This document shows, in pieces, positions 5,232-15,915 of a stretch of DNA of 64,000 bases. Made by a program: the position numbers and the translations under genes. The stretch is from Kordia zhangzhouensis. Its GTDB lineage: Bacteria; Bacteroidota; Bacteroidia; Flavobacteriales; Flavobacteriaceae. The notes under the pieces were generated by a model. That model searched no databases. It was not told where the DNA came from and worked only from the letters and a program-made list of their open reading frames with translations. The stretch spans positions 372,001 through 436,000 of the forward strand of contig NZ_LBMH01000004.1 of NCBI RefSeq assembly GCF_001005305.1, read 5' to 3'. The stretch's first letter is position 1, and each line of letters starts with the position of its first letter.

Positions 5232-8200
5232 ATGAATACAATAGAACAGAAACTTACTACCGATTACTGGATTCAAAAAACTAAGAACAGTACTCCAATT
5301 GCAGAAGAAACATTTGTACCGGCTACCACTAGTCGTGTACAAATTTCTGGTGATGAATTAGCATACTTTGCTAAAATTACATCTCAAAATCCAATGGCTG
5401 AATATACTATACTTTTTGCCATGTATAGTGTACTTACGCAACGATATTTTGAAACTTCTGATTTTATCTTCACGACCAAGCTTGGACAAAAAGAAACTCC
5501 TCTTTTGTTCAAACAACCAAATTTAAATGATAAAGTTTTCAAGACTCTTTTACAAGAAACGAAAACGGAAATTCAAGAAACATATAAATACACGCAATTT
5601 GGAGCTGATTTTAAGTTGAAAGACCAATTCAAAAACTATACTGCATTTGGATTTAGTTATGGTGAAACGACTTATAACTTGCCATTTATGCTTCACGTAG
5701 CAAAACTAAATGAAGGGTTAGAAATTTGGGTTTCATTTTCAGAAGATTTTACAAAAGAAGCAATTGCGACTCATTTTGTACAGAATGTAAAACAATGGAT
5801 TGTTAATCTTGAAAAAAATATTGCTGCTAAAGTAGCAGCAATTGCAATTGTATCAGAAGAAGAAGAGCAGTTAATTGTACAAGGTTTTAATGACACAGCT
5901 TTAGATTTTCCTCTTAATCAAACAATTGTAGACTTGTTTGAAAAACAAGCAGCAGAAACACCTAATAATACAGCAATTGTTGTTGGAGACCGAACATTTA
6001 CTTATGCAGAAGTAAACAAAGAAGCAAATCGATTAGCGCACTATTTAATTGAAACATACAACATTAATATTGCAGATTTTATCGGTGTAAAATTAGAAAG
6101 AGATGAAAAGTTAGTAATCTCTTTGTTGGCTGTATTAAAAACAGGAGCTGCATATGTGCCAATTGATAAGAACTATCCACAGGAGCGAATTGAATATATT
6201 GAAAAAGACAGTAATTGTCGATTGGTTATTGATGAAAACTTACCATATTTCCAAAATACACAAGAAACATATGCTGATACAAATATAGGTGTAGAGAAAG
6301 ATGCAGATGAATTGGCGTATATCATTTACACTTCAGGAACTACAGGAAATCCAAAAGGTGTAATGATTACCCATAGAAATGCGGTTGCTATGATTTATTG
6401 GGCTTTTGCTGAATTTGCAAATACCAATCATGAAATTGTATATGCGGTTACATCTCACTGTTTTGATCTTTCTGTATATGAAATATTCTACACGTTAGCT
6501 ACAGGGAAAAAAATACGTGTATTGCAAAATGCATTAGAGATTCCATACTTCATTGAAAAAGATGAAAATATCTTGATTAATACAGTGCCTTCTAGCATGC
6601 GTAACTTGTTAGATAAGGAATGTAGCTTGCAAAATGTAGTAGCAATTAACTTAGCAGGAGAGCCATTTCCAGTAGATATTGCCAATAGACTTTTAGATAC
6701 GACTACAGCTGAGATCCGCAACTTGTACGGTCCGTCAGAAGATACTACATATAGTACATACTATCAACTATCTAAAGGAAATGATTACAGTACTATTCCT
6801 GTTGGAAAACCTTTATTAAATACACAAGCGTATATTTTAGATCCAAACTACCAATTAGTGCCTGTTGGAGTAGAAGGTAGGTTATATCTTTCTGGATTAG
6901 GTGTAACAAAAGGATACCTGAAAAGACCAGAATTGACAGATGAAAAATACGTGATCAATCCGTTCAATACGGCTGAACGTATGTATGATACAGGTGATCA
7001 GGCGAAATGGATGCCTGATGGAAATATTGCTTTCTTGGGAAGAAAAGATCATCAAGTAAAGCTTAGAGGATTTAGAATAGAGTTAGAAGAAATAGAAACG
7101 GCAATCCAACGTTCTTCCGAAGCAATTCAGCAAGTAGTAACTATCGTAAAAACACATTTAAACGAAGAAGTACTGGTTGCTTATTACACTGCTACGCAAG
7201 AAGTTGATAAAGCGGAATTAAGAGCAACGCTAACATCAAAATTACCAGGCTATATGGTGCCAAGTTATTTTATAGCGTTGCCAAAAATTCCTCTAACGCC
7301 AAACGGGAAGTTAGATAGAAAAGCATTACCAGAAATTGATGCGTCTAAAGTAGTTAAGGAAAACTATGTAGCGCCGAGAAATCAAACAGAGGAAACCTTG
7401 GTGAAAATTTGGGAAGACATTCTTGGTGTACAGGAAATTGGCATCAAAGATCATTTCTTTGAATTGGGAGGACATAGTTTAATGATCTCGCAAATGATTA
7501 ATAGAGTTCACAAAGACATGGATAAGCGTATTCCATTCAAGATTTTCTATACCAATCCAACCGTAGAGAGTTTATCACAATCTTTACTTGACGAAACATT
7601 TACTAAAATTGAAGCTGCCCCACAAGCAGAAGCGTATGATTTGTCACCATCACAAACACGTTTTTGGTTATTGCAAAAAATTCAAGGGAAATCAAAAGAG
7701 TTTAATATCTATAACTCGTTCAAAATGCAGGATGATTTAGATCATTCTATGTTTGAAGAGGCATTCAATATTTTTATTGATCGTCATGAAGTATTACGAA
7801 CTGCATTTGTAGAAGTAGATGGATTACCAAAACAACAAATACAACCATTTGCACCAGTAGTAGTTCCTTTTTATGAAGTGACAAATGCTGAAACAATTAA
7901 AGAAGCTGTTTTTGATCATGCTTTTGATTTTGAAGAAGGAGCATTGTACGAAATTGCTATAGCAAAAGATGCTACAGGAACATATCTGTTTTTCAATATG
8001 CACCATATTATTGGAGATGGTTGGTCATTGGAAATTATTTCGAAGGAGCTCATGGAAATTTATGATGCGATTGTAAATGGAAAAGCTCCTAACTTAACAC
8101 CAATTACAATACATTATAAAGATTATGCAAACTGGCAAAATCAATTATTGGAAAGCCCAGAATTAAAAGCACAAAAGGAATATTGGGAAGAAAAACTAGC

Positions 8201-10796
8201 GGGAGACATTCCTTATATACAATTGCCAACAGATTTTACACCAAAAGCGAAGAAGGCTGATAGTAAATCTGCTTTTTATACAGTGTATTTGGATGCCACA
8301 ATGCAAGAAAACATTAAAAAACTAACCTCTCAGTATAAGATTAGTGCGTTTTCTGTATTTGCAGCGGCGCTTAAAGTATTAATCAATCGTTTAACAGCTA
8401 CAGAAGATGTGGTAATCGGAATACCTGCAGCCAATAGAAATCATTACCAATTAAAGGATATGATAGGATGTTTCTTAAACACATTGATGTTACGAGATAC
8501 ATTACAAACCAATGTTACTTTTGAAGAGTTCCTTTTACAAGTAAATACAACATTAACAGAAGCATTAAGCAATCAGAATTATCCATTTGAATATGTATTA
8601 GAAGACATTAAAGCTGCTAAAGAACGTGATCGTTTTCCAATCAGTCCAGTGTTTTTGAATATGTTAGACTTTGATGCTAACAATCAAGCAACTATTGAAG
8701 ACTTTACACCAAAAAGCGGCATGTTACATACACCACCTAAGTTTGACTTTGAATGTTATTTAAAAAGTTATGCGAATGGTTTTGTTATGAATTGTGTATA
8801 TAATGAACAACTTTTTACACAAACAACTATTGCAAGTTGGATGGAAGCTCTAACGAGTATTATAGCTCAAGCAGTTAAAAATACAGCTATTCAAATCAGT
8901 CAGCTTTCTCTATTTGAAACGTTTACAGTTTCTGTAAAAGAAGAAAAACCAACCAATGATTTTGAAGTATTTGCAAGTGAAGATGTTACCAAAACAATTG
9001 TAGCACGTTTTGAAGCTCAAGTTGATAAATATCCAGCTAAAATTGCGGTTCATGCTAAAGGAAAAGATACAACATATCAAGAGTTAAATAATCATGCAAA
9101 TGTCTTGGCGAGAGCTATTTTAGAAAAAAATACGGCAAATGCAGTTGGTTTATTGCTTACGCATGATGAAAGTTGTGTGACAGGAATGTTAGCAACCTTA
9201 AAATCAGGCAATGCATATGTTCCTATTGATGTAAATAATCCAAATAGTAGAATTCAATTCATATTAAATGATGCTCGTTGTAATGTGTTGGTATGTAATA
9301 ATGAAACGTATGCCAAAGCTCTAGAGATTCAACAGCAAATGTCAAATTTATGTGTAATCAATAGTGAAACTATTAACACACAGGTTGATACCTCAAACTT
9401 ACAGATTAACATTGACCCGTTAAATGAAGCATATATATTATATACTTCTGGATCTACAGGAAAGCCAAAAGGAGTTATTCAAAATCATAAAAATGTGTTG
9501 CATTACATTCGTGTGTACACGAACAATGTTCATATTTCTAAAGAAGATAACTTAAGTGTATTCTCTACCTATACATTTGATGCTTCTGTAAAAGATATAT
9601 ACGGAGCAATTTTAAATGGAGCTACTGTTAGCATGTTTGCAGTTGCCACCGAAGGATTAGAATCGTTGGCAGAATGGTTAAAAACACAAAATGTAACCAT
9701 TATTCATATGGTGCCAACTGTGTACAGATATTTCATGAGAAGTCTTGGAGAAACAATACTTTCTACGGTTCGTTTGGTAGACTTGGGAGGAGAAGCATGT
9801 TATTCTTCAGATATTGAATTATTCAAAAACCATTTCCCAAAAGATGCATTTTTAGTGAATGATTATGGTCCGACTGAAGCAACCATTGTTTCTCAAAAAT
9901 TTATCTCTCATAATTCTAATATTACAACTAAAAATGTTCCATTAGGAACATCCGTAACAGAAACAGAAGTATTTCTTTTAGATGAAAATAATCAGAAACT
10001 AGGAGTATACGGAATAGGAGAAATCACTTTCAAGAGCAACTATTTATCACTAGGATATTTAAACAGAGAAGAACTTACACAAAAAGTATTCATTACAGAT
10101 GAAGAAGGAAATCGTATGTATCGCTCAGGAGATATTGGAAGATTATTACCAAGCGGAGAAATTGAATTCTTACAACGAAAAGATACACAAGTAAAACTTA
10201 ATGGAGTTCGTATCGAGTTGTCTGAAATTGAATATCAATTAGAAAAAGTTCCTGCAATTTCAAAAGCCATTGTAATGTTGAAGGAATTGCATGCAAATAT
10301 GCACATTACAGCATATATCCAAAAGGAGTTTGATATCACAAATGAGGAAATTAATAAAGCGTTAAAAGAATCATTACCAGCATACATGTTGCCTTCTGTG
10401 TTCATTGCGGTAGAAGAATTTCCTCTAACGCGGACAGGAAAAATTGATCGAAAATCACTTCCATCGTTACGTTTCTCGGATGTAAAAGCAACAGCTTATG
10501 TAGCTCCATCGACGGAAGTCGAAGAAAAATTGGTATCGCTATGGGCAGAAACTTTACAACTAAAAGAAGCTGTTATTGGCGTAGAAGATAACTTCTTTGA
10601 ATTAGGCGGAAACAGTTTGCAAGCAGTAATCTTAATCAATAAAGTAAATAAATTCTTTGAAACGTTCCTAACGATTGAGTATTTGTATGACACGTTAACC
10701 ATTCGCGCTTTAGCAGAATTGATTGAATTTTCAATTCAACAAAAGCATATGGACATCATCAACCAAGATGTAGATCAAGACGAATTTATTCTCTAA
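5232..10796 (+). CDS. NRPS, modules 1-2: partial C-A-PCP-C-A-PCP
   Basis: 1854 residues. Residues 1-205 match only the C-terminal lobe of a condensation domain (from TDYW onward, with no HHxxxDG), so this is a natural starter or a truncated module. A1 follows (core YTSGTTGNPKG at 366; NLYGPSEDTT), then PCP1 (LGGHS, Ser749), a full C domain (HHIIGDG at 924), A2 (YTSGSTGKPKG at 1404; NDYGPTEAT) and PCP2 (LGGNS, Ser1795). Specificity residues read by eye against GrsA: A1 D-L-Y-N-N-A-L-T-Y-K, which from memory resembles small-residue (Ala) codes; A2 D-A-K-H-D-G-D-I-V-K, which I cannot assign. The subunit ends in an acidic-hydrophobic tail (DQDEFIL) suited to docking with the TubC-type domain of the next protein, 40 bases downstream. 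Confidence 0.93.
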   Translation: MNTIEQKLTTDYWIQKTKNSTPIAEETFVPATTSRVQISGDELAYFAKITSQNPMAEYTILFAMYSVLTQRYFETSDFIFTTKLGQKETPLLFKQPNLNDKVFKTLLQETKTEIQETYKYTQFGADFKLKDQFKNYTAFGFSYGETTYNLPFMLHVAKLNEGLEIWVSFSEDFTKEAIATHFVQNVKQWIVNLEKNIAAKVAAIAIVSEEEEQLIVQGFNDTALDFPLNQTIVDLFEKQAAETPNNTAIVVGDRTFTYAEVNKEANRLAHYLIETYNINIADFIGVKLERDEKLVISLLAVLKTGAAYVPIDKNYPQERIEYIEKDSNCRLVIDENLPYFQNTQETYADTNIGVEKDADELAYIIYTSGTTGNPKGVMITHRNAVAMIYWAFAEFANTNHEIVYAVTSHCFDLSVYEIFYTLATGKKIRVLQNALEIPYFIEKDENILINTVPSSMRNLLDKECSLQNVVAINLAGEPFPVDIANRLLDTTTAEIRNLYGPSEDTTYSTYYQLSKGNDYSTIPVGKPLLNTQAYILDPNYQLVPVGVEGRLYLSGLGVTKGYLKRPELTDEKYVINPFNTAERMYDTGDQAKWMPDGNIAFLGRKDHQVKLRGFRIELEEIETAIQRSSEAIQQVVTIVKTHLNEEVLVAYYTATQEVDKAELRATLTSKLPGYMVPSYFIALPKIPLTPNGKLDRKALPEIDASKVVKENYVAPRNQTEETLVKIWEDILGVQEIGIKDHFFELGGHSLMISQMINRVHKDMDKRIPFKIFYTNPTVESLSQSLLDETFTKIEAAPQAEAYDLSPSQTRFWLLQKIQGKSKEFNIYNSFKMQDDLDHSMFEEAFNIFIDRHEVLRTAFVEVDGLPKQQIQPFAPVVVPFYEVTNAETIKEAVFDHAFDFEEGALYEIAIAKDATGTYLFFNMHHIIGDGWSLEIISKELMEIYDAIVNGKAPNLTPITIHYKDYANWQNQLLESPELKAQKEYWEEKLAGDIPYIQLPTDFTPKAKKADSKSAFYTVYLDATMQENIKKLTSQYKISAFSVFAAALKVLINRLTATEDVVIGIPAANRNHYQLKDMIGCFLNTLMLRDTLQTNVTFEEFLLQVNTTLTEALSNQNYPFEYVLEDIKAAKERDRFPISPVFLNMLDFDANNQATIEDFTPKSGMLHTPPKFDFECYLKSYANGFVMNCVYNEQLFTQTTIASWMEALTSIIAQAVKNTAIQISQLSLFETFTVSVKEEKPTNDFEVFASEDVTKTIVARFEAQVDKYPAKIAVHAKGKDTTYQELNNHANVLARAILEKNTANAVGLLLTHDESCVTGMLATLKSGNAYVPIDVNNPNSRIQFILNDARCNVLVCNNETYAKALEIQQQMSNLCVINSETINTQVDTSNLQINIDPLNEAYILYTSGSTGKPKGVIQNHKNVLHYIRVYTNNVHISKEDNLSVFSTYTFDASVKDIYGAILNGATVSMFAVATEGLESLAEWLKTQNVTIIHMVPTVYRYFMRSLGETILSTVRLVDLGGEACYSSDIELFKNHFPKDAFLVNDYGPTEATIVSQKFISHNSNITTKNVPLGTSVTETEVFLLDENNQKLGVYGIGEITFKSNYLSLGYLNREELTQKVFITDEEGNRMYRSGDIGRLLPSGEIEFLQRKDTQVKLNGVRIELSEIEYQLEKVPAISKAIVMLKELHANMHITAYIQKEFDITNEEINKALKESLPAYMLPSVFIAVEEFPLTRTGKIDRKSLPSLRFSDVKATAYVAPSTEVEEKLVSLWAETLQLKEAVIGVEDNFFELGGNSLQAVILINKVNKFFETFLTIEYLYDTLTIRALAELIEFSIQQKHMDIINQDVDQDEFIL

Positions 10797-10836
10797 ATCT
10801 AAAGAACAATAAAAAATTCTTTAAAAACCAAAGACC

Positions 10837-13800
10837 TTGAAAAAATCACTTTTACATAAATTAAATTTTCGTGGTGTTAAACTAAATTTTGTGAATGGTC
10901 AGTTAAAAGTCAATGCGCCAAAAGGTGCATTGACTGATGACCTACTTCAAGAAATTAAGGAAAATAAGGAATACTTACTCAAATTAGTAGCTTCTAATAC
11001 AAGTATTCCAAAAGCAGCACTTCAGGAAAATTATCCGGTTACACCTGCACAACAACGTTTGTGGATTATGAGCAATTTTGATGGAGGAAATCAAGCTTAT
11101 AATATCACAAATGAGTTGGAACTAGTAGGAGATCTTGACGTACCAATGTTTTCAAAAGCATTTGAATTGCTTGTAAAAAAACATGAAAGCTTACGTACTT
11201 ACTTTACCCAAACTACCACTGGCGAATTACGTCAAAATATAACAGATGAGGAAGCGGTTCATACGGTAGTGGAAATTCATGATATTCGTAAGTGTCCAGA
11301 TCGAAAAGAAGAAATTCTTCAAGCACATTATCAACACAATTTCAACTTATCGCAAGCACCATTGTTTAAGTTGCAAGTAGTAAGAACTACTGATATAAAT
11401 TTCCTAGTTCTATTCAATTTGCATCACATTATTGGCGATGGTTGGTCATTAGAATTGATTTCAAAAGAGTTGGTAGAAACATACAATGCACTAAAAAAGG
11501 GAGAAACTGTTTCTTCAAAAAGTTCAGCAATACAGTACAAAGATTATGCTGTTTGGTTAACAGAAGAAGCACAACAGCAGCAATTATTGCAATCAAAAAA
11601 CTATTGGTTGAACCGTTTTTCAGCATCACAACCAACATTGGAGTTGCCAACAGTAAAAAAACGTCCAGCAATCAAAACGTACCATGGAGCAACAGTAAAT
11701 TACACATTCTCTTCCAAATTCAAAACTTCGGTACAAAACTATTGTTCCGAAAAAGGAGTTAGTTTGTTCATGACATTAATGGCAGGAATTAACGGTGTTT
11801 TTTATCGCTATACAAACGCTACAGACATTGTATTAGGAACAACTGTTGCAGGAAGGGAACATCCAGACGTTGAAAACCAAATAGGTTTATTTATCAATAC
11901 ATTACCAATTCGAACTACATTTAATGCAACTAAAGGGTTTAATGCTTTGGTCAACGAACAAAAATCTACTTTAGTAGATGCGTACAAACATCAATCCTAT
12001 CCTTTTGATGAATTGGTAGATCAGTTGGATTTACAAATGGAATTGTCGCGTTCGGCTTTGTTTGATGTAATGGTCATTCTACAAAATCAAAAAACGGTAC
12101 TTAGTAATATTCCTGAAATGGCAGGTAATATTCGGCTAAAACCTTATCAAAAACAAACACAATTCAGTCAATTTGACATTACATTTTCATTTATTGAGAC
12201 AAATAATGAATTGCAATTGGCTTTAAACTATAATACAGACATCTATACGGAAGAATTTATACGAAATTTAATTCAACATTTGGATCAATTTATTCAGAAC
12301 GGAATAGCAAATGATACCCAACCACTCTATGCAATTGATTACCTATCTACTCAAGAAACTTTAGAATTGACGAAAGGATTCAACAATACTGAGCTGGTTT
12401 ACGACCAAACACAAACGTTGGTTTCACTCTTTCAAAATATGGTTAAAAATGAATCTCGTGAAATTGCAGTTGTTGCTGGAAATGTAAACTTGACATATCA
12501 GGAATTGGATGAATTATCTGATCGTATGGCAACTTTTCTATTGAAAGAATTTGAGATACAAACTGGCGATCGTATTGCCATCCAATTGGAAAGAAATGAA
12601 TGGTTACCAATATCATTATTAGCTATTCTTAAAACGGGAGCAGCTTATGTTCCCGTTGATCCAAATTTTCCGGAAGAACGTAAACAATATATTTTATCAA
12701 ATAGTAACTGTAAACTGACAATTGATGCGAATACAATAGCGCAGTTTGGAAGCTATACAGATGATTCAATTACTTTAAAATCAGTTGTTTTGCCAAGTGA
12801 TACTTGTTATGTAATATACACTTCAGGTTCTACAGGGAAGCCAAAAGGAGTAATGTTATCGCACCAAAATGTAACTTCATTCTTAGCAAATACCGAAACT
12901 GCATTAGGGTTTTCTGGTAGCAAAACGGTAGCTGCAACTACCAATGTAGTATTTGACATCTCTGTTTTAGAAATCTTTGGAACACTGTGTACAGGAAGAA
13001 CCTTAGTGCTGTTTTCTTATGACAAATTAATGTCGACAAAATTATTTTTAGAAAAATTACATGCTGAAAAAGTAGAAGTGTTGCAATTAACACCTTCTCG
13101 GTTTAGTCTAATTGCAGATCAAATAGATGCGAAAACTTTTCCAGCATTGAAAACAATTTTAATTGGAGGAGAGCCTTTTTCAAAAAATGTATTTGAAAAT
13201 AGAAAAAAATACAAGGACATTAAAGTACTCAATGTATATGGACCAACAGAAACGACAATATGGAGTACGGTCGCTTCTATCCATGAGGCTGATTCACTTC
13301 ACGTAGGAGAGCCATTGGCTAATGAAGAAATATACATTTTGTCAGATCAATTACAATTGCAACCCAAATGGACTACTGGAGAGCTTTGTATAAGCGGACA
13401 TGGCGTAGCGCAAGGATACTTAAACAATAAAGAACTTACGGAAGAAAAATTCATTCCACATCCATATAAAAAAGATGAATATCTATATAAAACTGGAGAT
13501 GTTGCCCGTTGGATAGAAGGAGGCAATATTGAATTGTTAGGAAGAAAGGATGATCAAATCAAGTGGAATGGATATCGTATAGAGTTGGGAGAAATTGAAA
13601 GTGCAATACTCAAAGAACCTTCTGTAGACAATGCAGCAGTTTTATTAAACGTTACTGAAACTCAAAAACAATTGGTTGCTTATGTGGTTGCTAGTGAATC
13701 ATTGGAAGCAAGTACATTAAGAGACTTCTTAAAATCGGTTTTGCCACATTATATGATTCCTTCACATTATGTGCAACTAGAACAATTACCATTAAATGCT

Positions 13801-14154
13801 AATGGAAAAATAGATCGTAAAGAATTACAAAAAATACAACCAGAACAAGTAGTTTCAGAAACAGCGTACCAAGCACCGAGAAACGAATTAGAAAACACAC
13901 TTGTTGAAATTTGGGAAACTATTTTCAAACGTGAAGCTATTGGAATATATGATAATTTCTTTGATCTTGGAGGACATAGTTTATTGGCAATCAAAATTGT
14001 ATCTGAAATACAAAAAAGACTTCAGGTTCAAATTGAGTTAACAGATTTATTCCTAGAACCAACCATTGAAAAGCTAGCTCAGGAAATAGAGGACAAATCA
14101 TGGCAACATCAAGCAATTCAAGAAGAATTGGTTTCTGACAGGGTCACTATCTAA
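10837..14154 (+). CDS. NRPS, module 3: docking-C-A-PCP, glycine-type
   Basis: 1105 residues with a TTG start at 10837, the only start between an in-frame stop at 10822 and the docking domain. Residues 1-55 are a TubC-type docking domain (HKLNFRGVKLNFVNGQLKV, then KGALTDDLLQEIKENKEYLL). The C domain carries HHIIGDG at 196; the A domain has YTSGSTGKPKG at 661, NVYGPTETTIW and YKTGDVARW; the PCP has LGGHS with Ser1048. Specificity residues D-I-L-Q-L-G-V-I-W-K differ from the published glycine code DILQLGLIWK at one position, so Gly is a good prediction. It is followed by a 132-base gap with two strong hairpins and then the CmlA-like gene. Confidence 0.93.
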   Translation: MKKSLLHKLNFRGVKLNFVNGQLKVNAPKGALTDDLLQEIKENKEYLLKLVASNTSIPKAALQENYPVTPAQQRLWIMSNFDGGNQAYNITNELELVGDLDVPMFSKAFELLVKKHESLRTYFTQTTTGELRQNITDEEAVHTVVEIHDIRKCPDRKEEILQAHYQHNFNLSQAPLFKLQVVRTTDINFLVLFNLHHIIGDGWSLELISKELVETYNALKKGETVSSKSSAIQYKDYAVWLTEEAQQQQLLQSKNYWLNRFSASQPTLELPTVKKRPAIKTYHGATVNYTFSSKFKTSVQNYCSEKGVSLFMTLMAGINGVFYRYTNATDIVLGTTVAGREHPDVENQIGLFINTLPIRTTFNATKGFNALVNEQKSTLVDAYKHQSYPFDELVDQLDLQMELSRSALFDVMVILQNQKTVLSNIPEMAGNIRLKPYQKQTQFSQFDITFSFIETNNELQLALNYNTDIYTEEFIRNLIQHLDQFIQNGIANDTQPLYAIDYLSTQETLELTKGFNNTELVYDQTQTLVSLFQNMVKNESREIAVVAGNVNLTYQELDELSDRMATFLLKEFEIQTGDRIAIQLERNEWLPISLLAILKTGAAYVPVDPNFPEERKQYILSNSNCKLTIDANTIAQFGSYTDDSITLKSVVLPSDTCYVIYTSGSTGKPKGVMLSHQNVTSFLANTETALGFSGSKTVAATTNVVFDISVLEIFGTLCTGRTLVLFSYDKLMSTKLFLEKLHAEKVEVLQLTPSRFSLIADQIDAKTFPALKTILIGGEPFSKNVFENRKKYKDIKVLNVYGPTETTIWSTVASIHEADSLHVGEPLANEEIYILSDQLQLQPKWTTGELCISGHGVAQGYLNNKELTEEKFIPHPYKKDEYLYKTGDVARWIEGGNIELLGRKDDQIKWNGYRIELGEIESAILKEPSVDNAAVLLNVTETQKQLVAYVVASESLEASTLRDFLKSVLPHYMIPSHYVQLEQLPLNANGKIDRKELQKIQPEQVVSETAYQAPRNELENTLVEIWETIFKREAIGIYDNFFDLGGHSLLAIKIVSEIQKRLQVQIELTDLFLEPTIEKLAQEIEDKSWQHQAIQEELVSDRVTI

Positions 14155-14166
14155 AAAATGATCAAC

Positions 14167-14193
14167 ACTGTATTTATCCCTAACAAATACAGT
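14167..14193 (+). other. Intra-operon hairpin 1 before the CmlA-like gene
   Basis: ACTGTATTT (14167-14175) pairs perfectly with AAATACAGT (14185-14193) around a 9-base loop. No T tract follows, so it is not a standard terminator. It lies 13 bases after the upstream NRPS stop codon. Confidence 0.6.
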
Positions 14194-14231
14194 TTATATA
14201 CACCTTATTCACTAATTATTTTTTAAAACCT

Positions 14232-14258
14232 ATCTATCGGATTTTGTATCCGATAGAT
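14232..14258 (+). other. Intra-operon hairpin 2 before the CmlA-like gene
   Basis: A perfect 11-bp stem, ATCTATCGGAT (14232-14242) with ATCCGATAGAT (14248-14258), and a 5-base loop TTTGT. No T tract follows. It ends 28 bases before the start codon at 14287, so it may protect or process the mRNA or tune translation. Confidence 0.65.
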
Positions 14259-14286
14259 CAACTAATTCATATAAAGAAGAAATCTT

Positions 14287-15885
14287 ATGGAACAGCAAAA
14301 TTATTACTTAAAACTAAATGTAGCATTAGAAGCACTTATTGACAGATGGTATGCATGGTCGCACTTGGTTTCTCCTGCAACTGCAGCGATGAATATCAAA
14401 GAAAGACACTTAAAAATCATGCAGTCGTATATTAAAAGCCCAAAAACGCATGCAGCAGCCGTAAAAAGGCCAGAAATGTTAGGAGGTCCTTTTATTGATT
14501 ATGAAGGTGGAAGAGTAGATGAAATTAAAGATTTATATGAAGATACGATAGTAAAGCGTAAAAAAATGCTCGAATTATACGAGTCTATCCACGAATTAAA
14601 TACAATGTTGCAAAAAAATGCAATCGGATATTCGTTGGATCCATTGTATAAAGAAGTTCCAGAATCATTACAAGGAATGGTTGAATTATATTATGATTTG
14701 AACAACCGACCAAATTTCCGCTTTTTCGAATCTTTACTATACAATAGCGAGTTTTATGACGAATCTACACAATCAGTATCATTACAATTAGTTGATGCTG
14801 ATGATGCACGTTCATTCGTATTGAGTACGCCACGTTTGGATGATGAAAATTTAATTCATCTTGATATACGATTTAAGGATGCATTGATTGATGAATTGTT
14901 CAGAATGAAAAGAACGCCAGGAAGCTATACAGACATCATGAAAAAGCTGAACGTAAAGCCAGAGCAAGAAGAATTATTCAAATCCTTTTTTACGACAGAA
15001 GCTCCAAAGAAATACGAACGATATACAGGAAGCGGAATTAGAACACGTTACTTTGGTCATGCTTGTGTATTAGTAGAAACGAGTGAAACTTCTATTTTGG
15101 TGGATCCTGTAATTAGTTATGATGGATACGAAACAGATGTAAATCGCTACACAATTAATGATTTACCAGAAGAAATCGATTATGTATTAATCACGCACAA
15201 TCATCAAGATCACGTATTACTTGAAACCTTATTGCAGCTTCGTCATAGCATCAAACAAATTGTAGTACCATCATCAGGAAAAGGTGATGTACAAGATCCG
15301 TCGTTAAAATTAATGTTCAACGCAATTGGATTTGACAATGTGATTGAATTAGACGATATGGAAACTATCACTTTAGATCGTTGTACCATTACAGGATTAC
15401 CATTCATTGGAGAACATTCAGATATTGATATCCGTTCAAAATTATGTTACCATGTAGAGCTTCATAACAAGTTCAGAGTGCTTTTCGCTGCCGATTCGTG
15501 CAATGTTGAGCCAAAAGTATACGAGCGCATTCATCAATTGGTAGGAGACATCGATGTATTATTCTTAGGAATGGAATGTGATGGAGCTCCATTAAGTTGG
15601 TTGTATGGTCCATTAATGTTTGAAAAACTACCTCGTGAAATGGATCAATCAAGAAGACTCGCAGGATGCGATTACAAACAAGGAGAAGCTTTAGTAGACA
15701 TTTTTAGTCCTAAAAATGTCTTTGTATATGCTATGGGATTAGAACCATGGTTAGTTTTTATCAGTTCATTAAAATATACAGATGAATCAAAACCAATTGT
15801 AGAATCAAACAGATTGGTAGACGAATGTCGTAGCAGAGGAATCGATGCAGAACGATTATTCGGAGAAAAAACAATAGAATACTAA
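14287..15885 (+). CDS. CmlA-like diiron beta-hydroxylase (metallo-beta-lactamase fold)
   Basis: 532 residues, the same length I recall for CmlA of chloramphenicol biosynthesis. The C-terminal half is a metallo-beta-lactamase fold with THNHQDH (His304, His306, Asp308, His309), and Glu376 in GEHSD where hydrolytic lactamase-fold enzymes usually carry His; Asp403 lies in FAADS. One residue of offset aligns these ligands with those of CmlA, which uses a carboxylate-bridged diiron site to beta-hydroxylate an aromatic amino acid held on a PCP. The N-terminal 240 residues fit the CmlA N-terminal domain. The gene lies directly before the module with an aromatic (Phe/Tyr-like) specificity code, the natural substrate here. 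A plain hydrolase is the main alternative but is less likely given the Glu ligand and the two-domain length. Confidence 0.82.
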   Translation: MEQQNYYLKLNVALEALIDRWYAWSHLVSPATAAMNIKERHLKIMQSYIKSPKTHAAAVKRPEMLGGPFIDYEGGRVDEIKDLYEDTIVKRKKMLELYESIHELNTMLQKNAIGYSLDPLYKEVPESLQGMVELYYDLNNRPNFRFFESLLYNSEFYDESTQSVSLQLVDADDARSFVLSTPRLDDENLIHLDIRFKDALIDELFRMKRTPGSYTDIMKKLNVKPEQEELFKSFFTTEAPKKYERYTGSGIRTRYFGHACVLVETSETSILVDPVISYDGYETDVNRYTINDLPEEIDYVLITHNHQDHVLLETLLQLRHSIKQIVVPSSGKGDVQDPSLKLMFNAIGFDNVIELDDMETITLDRCTITGLPFIGEHSDIDIRSKLCYHVELHNKFRVLFAADSCNVEPKVYERIHQLVGDIDVLFLGMECDGAPLSWLYGPLMFEKLPREMDQSRRLAGCDYKQGEALVDIFSPKNVFVYAMGLEPWLVFISSLKYTDESKPIVESNRLVDECRSRGIDAERLFGEKTIEY

Positions 15886-15915
15886 TAAACACAATTTGCA
15901 CATCAGTTACACGTC

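Noticed and set aside
11429-11762. Overlapping open frames on both strands inside the module 3 NRPS
   Set aside because: Shadows of the NRPS frame with no recognisable domain.
14167-14258. Operon-ending terminator before the CmlA-like gene
   Set aside because: Both hairpins lack a T tract and the following genes clearly continue the same pathway on the same strand.
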